From positions 39,003 through 103,002 of the forward strand of contig CAJOLX010000006.1 in assembly GCA_905235625.1 (NCBI GenBank): a stretch of DNA of 64,000 nt, in the 5' to 3' direction. A program made the position numbers and the translations under genes. Source of the stretch: an uncultured Clostridia bacterium (GTDB lineage Bacteria > Bacillota > Clostridia > Oscillospirales > Acutalibacteraceae). The notes under the pieces were generated by a model, which ran no database searches, was not told the DNA's origin, and saw nothing but the letters and a program-made list of their open reading frames with translations. Below are positions 57,546-64,000 of this stretch, piece after piece. The stretch's first letter is position 1. Every line of letters starts with the position of its first letter.

Positions 57546-59055
57546 TTGTCAGTTCCTCCCCGATGAGCTCGAGCTCTGCTCTTTTCTTTCTCATGTCGAG
57601 CAGCTCGGCGTAAATCTCGTCTTTTCTCTTGCCGTGGTAATTGTCAAGCAAAAACGTAAGCGCGGGCAGAAGATTGCCTATGAGGCCGCAAAGAGAAGCC
57701 GCGCGGTAAATGCCGGTGATGGTGGAGGCGCTTTGCACGGGCTTTGAGCCTTTGAGCTCGTTCGATTGGTATTTTATGAGCGAAAACAGGCCGTTATAAA
57801 GGTTCGTTTTAAGCAGAGAATTGAATTTGCCCACTATATTTTGAGTGGCGCTGAGCAGGCCGTCACTGTGAATTGGCAAGCCGTATCGCTTTTCGGAATA
57901 CCACTCCATATAGTCGGTAGAATCTGCGGTGATGATGTTTCTCGCCGCTCCCTGCGCTGCGTTCGGCATGCCTGCAAGGGCGATGCAGCTGCCGATAATT
58001 ATCTTTTTGCGCCTTATGGAGTCAACGCTGAAATTAACGTTAAACAGCGAAAGTATCGCATAGAAAAACGCGGTGTATGAATATCCTCCCGCCATTATCG
58101 TCCTCGCGGAGAAGGTGCGCCCGAGGAAAGGAACTGCCATAAGCCCCGCGTAAGACAGCGCTCCGCTCACGCCGCCCACGATAGTTTGCATTTCGTAGGC
58201 GTCAAGAGTGTCGTCATAAAGATAGGGCAAAAGCTTATAGGTTATCTGCCTTATGGTTTCAAAAACGGTCGCAAGCTGAAGCACGACGAACGGGCGGTTA
58301 TGCAGTATCGCGGCAAGATTGCGGCGGTCAAAGCGGACCTTTTCTACGGGCTCGTCGGCTTTTTCATTCCCCTGATAAAACGCCGCTCTCTCGGCGATTG
58401 TTAAGTAAGGAGCGTACATTACCGCAACGCCGATAATGCAAAAGACGAGCGCGATAAAGAAATAAGTCCATTTTTGCCTTTCGGCGTCGTCCGTCATGCC
58501 CACAAATATCGGTATGATTCCGCCGGGCGCCATTGAGCCGAGAGTGGAGGCGATGGATTCAAAGGTAAAAAACTTCTTTCTGTCTGCCGGATTGGTAACC
58601 ATCTTGAGACCGAGGGCTTTGAGCGCAATGTCATAGAAGGTGTCAACGACTGAAAATACGACGCTCAGAAACAAAGTCCATATAAAATTGTAAAGAGCGT
58701 TGCCCGTCGGCACAACAAACAGCAGCATTGACGAAATCGCAAACGGCAGGGGAGTGATTAAAAGCGCCGTTCTCAGGTGGCTGCGCTTGCCTTTGGCGGG
58801 TATGTCGTAAAGAGCGCCCGCAACAGGCGGCACGAAAAAGCCGAGCACTGTGCTGATATTGCCCTTTATGACCATCATCCTGTTGCCGATGCCCATGAAG
58901 TTGCGTTCGAATTTGTCCGAAAAAGTGTCGGTGCTGTCTTGCCCCATGGCGTTTCCGAATACACCTCCGGCATAACCGAGCTGTTCCTTTATGGAAACGG
59001 ACTCGTTGTCAAGGTAGGTGCGCCTCAAGGCAACAAGCTTGTTTTTAGCTGACAT
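57529..59055 (-). CDS. MFS / GPH-type (glycoside-pentoside-hexuronide) transporter
   Basis: KEQLGYAGGVFGNAMGQDS, VVDTFYDIALKALGLKMVTNPADRKKFFTFESIASTLGS; overlaps the GH31 start. Confidence 0.8.
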   Translation of the reverse strand: MSAKNKLVALRRTYLDNESVSIKEQLGYAGGVFGNAMGQDSTDTFSDKFERNFMGIGNRMMVIKGNISTVLGFFVPPVAGALYDIPAKGKRSHLRTALLITPLPFAISSMLLFVVPTGNALYNFIWTLFLSVVFSVVDTFYDIALKALGLKMVTNPADRKKFFTFESIASTLGSMAPGGIIPIFVGMTDDAERQKWTYFFIALVFCIIGVAVMYAPYLTIAERAAFYQGNEKADEPVEKVRFDRRNLAAILHNRPFVVLQLATVFETIRQITYKLLPYLYDDTLDAYEMQTIVGGVSGALSYAGLMAVPFLGRTFSARTIMAGGYSYTAFFYAILSLFNVNFSVDSIRRKKIIIGSCIALAGMPNAAQGAARNIITADSTDYMEWYSEKRYGLPIHSDGLLSATQNIVGKFNSLLKTNLYNGLFSLIKYQSNELKGSKPVQSASTITGIYRAASLCGLIGNLLPALTFLLDNYHGKRKDEIYAELLDMRKKRAELELIGEELTNGSES

Positions 59056-59231
59056 TTTATCTTATCCTTTCATTTCAACGCTCCGAGGATTGCGGCTTTC
59101 GAAGCGCCGAATCAAGATATGCCGGGACAAATTAACTATATCAAAAGCGGTAAAAAATGTAAAGGTAAAAAAACAATAAAGATTTTGGTCAAAAACACCA
59201 TTTTCAGCGAAAAGAAGAGCAAAAATAAAGC

Positions 59232-59260
59232 TTGATTTTTTTGCGGCGCTGTAATATAAT
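59232..59260 (+). promoter_or_regulatory. promoter of tRNA-Pro
   Basis: TTGATT, 17 bp, TATAAT. Confidence 0.7.
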
Positions 59261-59303
59261 GACATAGGCTTTCGGCGTATGCCGTAAGCCGGTGAATAAA
59301 ATT

Positions 59304-59379
59304 CGGGGTGTAGCGCAGATGGTAGCGCGCTTGGTTCGGGACCAAGAGGCCGTGGGTTCAAATCCCGCCACTCCGACCA
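59304..59379 (+). tRNA. tRNA-Pro(CGG)
   Basis: CGGGGTG/CACTCCG acceptor, anticodon arm CTTGG-TTCGGGA-CCAAG, T arm GTGGGTTCAAATCCCGC, encoded CCA. Confidence 0.95.
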
Positions 59380-59385
59380 AGAAAA

Positions 59386-59415
59386 AACCGACACTTAATG
59401 TGTCGGCTTTTTCTT
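59386..59415 (+). terminator. terminator after tRNA-Pro
   Basis: aaaaCCGACAC-ttaat-GTGTCGGctttttc. Confidence 0.8.
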
Positions 59416-59427
59416 TACCCGAAATAC

Positions 59428-59449
59428 GGATTTGACACCCACGGCCTCT
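59428..59449 (-). repeat. inverted copy of tRNA-Pro 3' half fragment
   Basis: Reverse complement AGAGGCCGTGGGTGTCAAATCC vs tRNA AGAGGCCGTGGGTTCAAATCC (59345-59365). Confidence 0.75.
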
Positions 59450-59548
59450 GACAAATACGGGGTCCCCGAAAAGTCGCAGACTTTTTGGGGAAAGGAGGAG
59501 CAGCGGAGCGAGTGAGTTTTCGCGCGGACAAGCTTTTGATAGGCGCGG

Positions 59549-59809
59549 AAACGAGCGATACGAAGCTTGCGACGACCCGCCACTCCGACCAGAAAAATCC
59601 GTCCGAGAGGACGGATTTTTCAGTTATATTCGCCTGCGGCGAGTTATATTGCGCTGCAGTTATTCGGCTTTACGCCGAGTGATATTGCGCTGCGCGCAGT
59701 TTACGGCGGATATAATATCGCTTTTCGCGTCAGCGAAAAATATCGCGTTTGCCGAAAGGCAAACATATCGCATCGAGTGAAAGCGAGATATATCACTTTT
59801 TTTGCGCGT
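59549..59809 (+). repeat. hairpin-array repeat, copy 1 (about 261 bp)
   Basis: Starts aaacgagcgatacgaagcttgcgacgac, contains CCCGCCACTCCGACCA (tRNA-Pro 3' end) and about 7 short stem-loops. Confidence 0.85.
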
Positions 59810-60067
59810 AAACGAGCGATACGAAGCTTGCGACGACGCGGTTCAAATCCCGCCACTCCGACCGGAAAAATCCGTCCTCTCGGACGGATTTTTCAGCTAT
59901 ATTCGCCTATGGCGAGTTATATTGCGCTGCAGTTATATTCGGCTTTACGCCGAGTGATATTGCGCTGCGCGCAGTTTACGGCGGATATAATATCGCTTTT
60001 CGCGTCAGCGGAAAATATCACGTTTGCCGCAAGGCAAACATATCACATCGAGTGAAAGCGAGATATA
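59810..60067 (+). repeat. hairpin-array repeat, copy 2
   Basis: Same order as copy 1; contains GGTTCAAATCCCGCCACTCCGACC, 24 bp identical to tRNA-Pro 59355-59378. Confidence 0.85.
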
Positions 60068-60133
60068 GGGCAACGTGTTATAAGCCGACAAGACTGATGC
60101 CGGGTAAGGATTCTTTTTCTATATCAACGGCAG

Positions 60134-60376
60134 TTAAAGTATATGTCTTTTGTATTCTTCTGAAGAAACGGAAACAAAGTGATAACCGCTTTCATCAACA
60201 ACTTTTTTAAGCGTGTCGTCGCTGATTCTGTTATCTTTCAGAAAAGTCGCTTCTCCTCGTTTTCTTGACGCTTTGACCTTTTTGGCGTCCGGAAATGCCC
60301 TGCGTATCGCATCGCATATGTGCGCCTCGCACATACCGCACATCATTCCGTCGATTTTTACTGTGATCTTATTCAT
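60134..60376 (-). CDS. heavy-metal-associated (HMA) domain protein
   Basis: MNKITVKIDGMMCGMCEAHICDAIRRAFPDAKKVKASRKRGEATFL: GMMCGMC metal-binding motif. Confidence 0.85.
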   Translation of the reverse strand: MNKITVKIDGMMCGMCEAHICDAIRRAFPDAKKVKASRKRGEATFLKDNRISDDTLKKVVDESGYHFVSVSSEEYKRHIL

Positions 60377-60425
60377 AAAAACCTCTCATTCCGTGTTTTT
60401 GAGCGCTTCGACCATGTCTATTTTT

Positions 60426-62723
60426 TTATTCTTCCGCGCTACCATCCAGCCGACGAGCAGCGAGCAGCGAAACGCCGAAAGTCAGCAGGATCGAAACCGA
60501 GTAGGTCAGCGGTCCGAGCATCAGCTTCATTTCGTATTCGCCCGCGAGCGCGGTAAGCATCCAATAGAGCGTCCCAAGTCCGGCAGGCAGACCGAGGATC
60601 ACGCCGATCACCGTCAGCCAAACGTTCTGCAAGATCAGCAGTTGACCGATCTTTTTGCTGCGGAAGCCGAGCACCTTGAGCGTAGCAAGCTCGCGGGAGC
60701 GCTCGACGTAGCTCATCACGCCGAGGTTGTAGAGCACTACAATCGCGAGAATCACGGCGGCGACGACGAGGATGAGCACCATTGAATCCATTATCTCTAC
60801 AAAGCTTGCAAAGCTGTCCATAAGCTGCCGTTTGTCCTGTTTGCCGGAGATCAGCTCCGACGACGGGATCTCGCTTGAATCCCTGTTCGTATAAACGGCG
60901 GAAACACTGTATCCGATCCCGAGCCCGTCGGCGCATTTGTCGGTCATCGTGACGCTCTCTGTCATGATCGAGCGGTTATAGCCGATGACTTTGACGCGAT
61001 ACGTCTCCTCGCCGCCGTATGGCGAGAACTCGATGTATTCGCCGATCTTCGCGCGATCTGCAAGACGCAGGCAGAGGTAAACGCCGTCGTCGCACAGGTC
61101 GATCTTTTTATTATCTTCATCGATGACGCTGAATCTGCCTTTTTCGTTGTGGACGATATCGAGCGTCGCGGTGTAGCCGTCGATGCTGATGCCCGAATAA
61201 CTCTCCCAATCTCCGTCAAGGTCTTCGATCAACTGCTTTGCGCTCTCCCAGTCGGTATTCTCGACGATATTGACCTTCGTTGTGTAGTGTGAAACGCCGT
61301 TGTCGAGCAGGTCGAGAAAACCCGCCATCGTGTCGCGCATACCGAGCCCGCCGACCATCAGCACCATACAGCCTGCGATCCCGACGAGCGTCATGGCGAA
61401 GCGGCTCTTGTGGCGCATCAGATCGCGCAGGTTCCACTTTGTCGCAAAGCTCATTTTTCCGAAAAACGGGAGCTTTTCGAGGAGCGATTTCTTCATCTGC
61501 TTCGGCGTATAGGGACGGAGCGCGTCAGCCGCCGTGCCGCGAAGCTGTGCACGGACGGAAAGAAAACTGATCAGAGCAAGCAGCAGTACCGTGCCTGCCA
61601 TGACCGGGTAACAGAATGCGGGTGTCGCCGCCGACCAATCGGGCATATCAAAATACGTGCCCATCATACCGTTTTCGCTCATGACCAGCTTGCAGACAAA
61701 ATAACCGAGTACCGCGCCAAGCGCCGTGCCAACGATACCGATGAACAGTCCGTAGAACGAATAATGGAGAAGGATCGTCCGGTTTTTGAAACCAAGCGCT
61801 TTCAGCACACCGATCTGCGTTTTTTCTTTCGTGGCGATGCGGTGCATCGTCGTCACCATCGTCAGGATCGCAATGGCGAGAAAAAGCACGGGCAGAATGG
61901 AGCCCATCGCCTTGCCCTCGGTCGCCTCGCCCATCGCTTCTTTATACACGGCGTGATCGTCCTTCGATACGACCATCAGAGTTTTCCCGAGCTTTTCTTT
62001 CACAGCTTCTTCCAGTTTGGATTTTTCGAGTTCCGACCGCAGATTGATCTGCGGGAACGCACGGTCGGTCGCTTCCGTCAGCATCTCGTCCGTCAACATC
62101 GCTTCCGCCTGTTCTTTTGCCGTATCAGCCGGTAAGCCCGCCTTTTGCAGCTCGTCGGTCACGGTATTCAGCGCCTTTTCGCGGATGATCGCGCCAAGCT
62201 TCGCGGGAGATATGTATGCGTAGCCGAACATATTGAAGTCCGGCATGATCTGGTTGCTGTCGGCGAGACAGATCATATGCTCGCCGGCTTTGATGAGCCC
62301 GACGACACGGCATTCGATATCCAGTCCCTGAAATTCAAGTGTCAGCGTATCGCCGATCTCAATATGATTGAGTTTTGCAAATTTGTCGGACAGCCAGATA
62401 CCGTCGCCGTTTTCATCATATCCGTCGCCGCTCATCAGCGTAAAGGTCGAAACGGTGTAATTCTCTGAAACGTCGAGCGCGAGAGCCTTTTTGCTGTCTC
62501 CCTTTATTTCAAGATTGACCGAAAGATACCGCGTCGCCGCGTCCACGCCGTCTATCGAGGCGATCTTTTCGAGATCGTCTTTTGTAAAGCCGCTTTCCGA
62601 ATACAGTCGATAATCGGCGTATTTCGTTTCTTCAAAGAACTTGCCGACGTCGTATTCAATGGTCTTCCATTCCATATTGAAGCCGAGGAAGATGCCGATC
62701 CCGAGCGTCATCATAATGATCAT
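60426..62723 (-). CDS. FtsX-like ABC permease, N-terminus possibly frameshifted
   Basis: Two FtsX cores (GILPVLFLAIAILTMVTTMHRIATKEKTQIGVLKALGFKNRTIL; VLYNLGVMSYVERSRELATLKVLGFRSKKIGQLLILQN). Confidence 0.92.
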   Translation of the reverse strand: MIIMMTLGIGIFLGFNMEWKTIEYDVGKFFEETKYADYRLYSESGFTKDDLEKIASIDGVDAATRYLSVNLEIKGDSKKALALDVSENYTVSTFTLMSGDGYDENGDGIWLSDKFAKLNHIEIGDTLTLEFQGLDIECRVVGLIKAGEHMICLADSNQIMPDFNMFGYAYISPAKLGAIIREKALNTVTDELQKAGLPADTAKEQAEAMLTDEMLTEATDRAFPQINLRSELEKSKLEEAVKEKLGKTLMVVSKDDHAVYKEAMGEATEGKAMGSILPVLFLAIAILTMVTTMHRIATKEKTQIGVLKALGFKNRTILLHYSFYGLFIGIVGTALGAVLGYFVCKLVMSENGMMGTYFDMPDWSAATPAFCYPVMAGTVLLLALISFLSVRAQLRGTAADALRPYTPKQMKKSLLEKLPFFGKMSFATKWNLRDLMRHKSRFAMTLVGIAGCMVLMVGGLGMRDTMAGFLDLLDNGVSHYTTKVNIVENTDWESAKQLIEDLDGDWESYSGISIDGYTATLDIVHNEKGRFSVIDEDNKKIDLCDDGVYLCLRLADRAKIGEYIEFSPYGGEETYRVKVIGYNRSIMTESVTMTDKCADGLGIGYSVSAVYTNRDSSEIPSSELISGKQDKRQLMDSFASFVEIMDSMVLILVVAAVILAIVVLYNLGVMSYVERSRELATLKVLGFRSKKIGQLLILQNVWLTVIGVILGLPAGLGTLYWMLTALAGEYEMKLMLGPLTYSVSILLTFGVSLLAARRLDGSAEE

Positions 62724-62765
62724 CGAAAGGAACTGTGCTTTGTAGCTCCAAGCGGTGCGGCAGCA

Positions 62766-63467
62766 TCACCACTCCACCTCGTCAGCGGAAAGCGGATTTT
62801 CCTGCTCGATGACCTCGCGGATCTTTCCGTTCTTGACGCGGATCACAACGTCCGCCATTTTTGCGATATTCTGATTGTGCGTCACGATGACTATGGTCTT
62901 GCCGTAGTTCTTCGCCATATCAAGCAACAGTTTGAGCACCATAACGCCGGTTTCGGAATCAAGAGCGCCCGTCGGCTCGTCGCATAACAGTATTTTCGGG
63001 TTTTTGCACAGCGCGCGGGCGATCGAAATACGCTGCTGTTCGCCGCCCGACAACTCCGACGGAAAGTTGTTCAGATGGTCAAGAAGTCCGACCTTGCCGA
63101 TCATATCTTTGGCGCCGAGCGCGTTTTTTGAGATTTCGGAAACCAGCTTGACGTTCTCATAGACCGTCAGCGTCGGGATAAGGTTGTAAAACTGGAACAC
63201 AAAACCGACCGTCGACGCACGGTAGTCGGCGAGTTCGTTATCGGTCAGCTTTGAAATATCCGCTCCTGCGACGGTGATAGTCCCTTCGCTCGGGCTGTCG
63301 AGTCCGCCGAGCAGATTGAGGAGCGTGCTCTTGCCCGCGCCGGACGGGCCGAGGATCACCACAAATTTTCCCTCGTCAAGCGTAAAGCTGACGTGATCCA
63401 GCGCACGCAGCTCGTGATCGCCGCTTGTATAGATCCTTGAAACGTTATCAAATTGAACGATAGACAT
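62766..63467 (-). CDS. ABC transporter ATP-binding protein (MacB/LolD type)
   Basis: [57 protein letters not shown]. Confidence 0.95.
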   Translation of the reverse strand: MSIVQFDNVSRIYTSGDHELRALDHVSFTLDEGKFVVILGPSGAGKSTLLNLLGGLDSPSEGTITVAGADISKLTDNELADYRASTVGFVFQFYNLIPTLTVYENVKLVSEISKNALGAKDMIGKVGLLDHLNNFPSELSGGEQQRISIARALCKNPKILLCDEPTGALDSETGVMVLKLLLDMAKNYGKTIVIVTHNQNIAKMADVVIRVKNGKIREVIEQENPLSADEVEW

Positions 63468-63593
63468 ACTGTACCTCCATTGTATTATCCAAATTGAAAT
63501 ATTCCTGCTTTGTGTTAGAGGTAGCTAACCGGCTATCAAAATATACGCCCACCAAAGCAGTCTATCGGATAAACCCGAATCACTTTGTGATGG

Positions 63594-63627
63594 GCGAAAA
63601 CAGCCTGTTAGCGAAAACAGCCTGTTA
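63594..63627. repeat. 17-bp perfect tandem duplication
   Basis: GCGAAAACAGCCTGTTA x2. Confidence 0.9.
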
Positions 63628-63669
63628 GCCTTAGCTAACTATTATAGCAAATCAGAATCCTTTTTTCAA
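63625..63669 (-). promoter_or_regulatory. promoter for ABC/FtsX operon with DtxR-like operator box
   Basis: minus strand TTGAAA (63664-63669), 17 bp, TATAAT (63641-63646); TTAGCCTTAGCTAAC at 63625-63639 and related box TTAGAGGTAGCTAAC at 63515-63529. Confidence 0.6.
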
Positions 63670-63695
63670 GTCCTTCGGCCAGGTATTTGGCCAAA

Positions 63696-63842
63696 ATGCA
63701 GCTATTCTTGCGGGAAATACGGTATCTATCTACTCAGTTCTATCACTCTATGATATGCCCCGAAGATCCGTACTATACTCCGCTAAAGGATGAGCGGATA
63801 TTAAACGGTATTGCAAACCGGAAAGCTGAAAAAGCTGAGTAA
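63696..63842 (+). CDS. short ORF, 48 aa, possible gene remnant
   Basis: MQLFLREIRYLSTQFYHSMICPEDPYYTPLKDERILNGIANRKAEKAE, manual translation. Confidence 0.3.
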   Translation: MQLFLREIRYLSTQFYHSMICPEDPYYTPLKDERILNGIANRKAEKAE

Positions 63843-63845
63843 TGA

Positions 63846-63883
63846 AATCGCCGATGGCTGTAAATAGTCATCGGCGATAATCT
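63846..63883. terminator. terminator-like hairpin
   Basis: ATCGCCGATG-N-CATCGGCGAT followed by aatctttt. Confidence 0.7.
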
Positions 63884-63886
63884 TTT

Positions 63887-64000
63887 CTATATCATTTGAA
63901 AGTGCTTCAGCGCTGCCTCAATGGCCTTTACTTTTTCTTCCGTACAGCCTGGCTGCCGTGAATCCGGTGATTTCGGTTTATTATAATTCTCACGCTCTAT
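63887..64000 (-). CDS. C-terminal part of a CDS entering from the right edge
   Basis: Open minus-strand frame ...IERENYNKPKSPDSRQPGCTEEKVKAIEAALKHFQMI* to the window end. Confidence 0.5.
   Translation of the reverse strand: MERENYNKPKSPDSRQPGCTEEKVKAIEAALKHFQMI

Noticed and set aside
59062-59394. 110-aa minus-strand ORF containing SEWRDLNPRPLGPEPSAL
   Set aside because: This is the antisense translation of tRNA-Pro, a common mis-annotation.
59595-60055. 162-aa and 65-aa ORFs through the hairpin array
   Set aside because: Translations are repetitive products of the array (SPAASYIALQLFGFTPSDIALRAVYGGYNIAFR) with no RBS; considered non-coding.
59549-60067. Possible CRISPR array
   Set aside because: Only two long copies, repeats are themselves heterogeneous hairpins, no constant spacer/repeat lengths and no cas genes.
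62766-62768. TGA recoding (selenocysteine or readthrough) joining ABC ATPase and FtsX
   Set aside because: A one-base indel plus TGATG coupling explains the in-frame arrangement more simply; no SECIS-like hairpin was recognised.

Overview
The 64 kb window comes from a Firmicute, probably Clostridia or a Ruminococcaceae-like gut anaerobe. That assignment is inferred from gene style: TTG/GTG starts, FeoAB fusion, Na+-pumping oxaloacetate decarboxylase, GH3/GH31/GH38 enzymes. It is gene-dense. From left to right: a 5'-truncated luxS; an amino-acid ABC transporter (fused SBP-permease plus an ATPase with an extra C-terminal domain); hydrolases; ADP-ribosylglycohydrolase; a LytS-type 5TM SpoIIE phosphatase; an SPFH/zinc-ribbon protein; a dicarboxylate/amino-acid symporter with an extra N-terminal domain; FeoA-FeoB plus a Cys-rich peptide; a MarR-led cluster (DUF2316, Fe-S nitroreductase, amidohydrolase, SDR, heterodimeric ABC exporter, PNPOx-like protein); Rrf2; citrate synthase; a long minus-strand run of 12 genes (glyS, oadA/G/carrier/B, YibE/F, class II aldolase, iolC, nadE, EamA, TetR, aldo-keto reductase); a carbohydrate/lipid region (metallophosphoesterases, NlpC/P60, an unassigned propeller/barrel protein, GH38, GDPD, OYE-type flavoenzyme, permuted GH3, GH31, MFS/GPH transporter); tRNA-Val(CAC) and tRNA-Pro(CGG); and a compositionally distinct right end with an HMA domain, FtsX permease and ABC ATPase. 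The most interesting signals are: (1) a degenerate RsbW/GHKL-like domain apparently shared by two unrelated transporters on either side of a SpoIIE-family phosphatase; (2) duplicated and inverted pieces of tRNA-Pro embedded in a duplicated ~260 bp hairpin array, at what may be a genomic-island junction; (3) a 35-aa ORF that looks like the two ends of a nearby amidohydrolase joined in frame; (4) a family of near-identical terminator stems; and (5) an FtsX permease whose natural N-terminus is out of frame with its TGATG-coupled start. No homology searches were run; family calls are from motif recognition.
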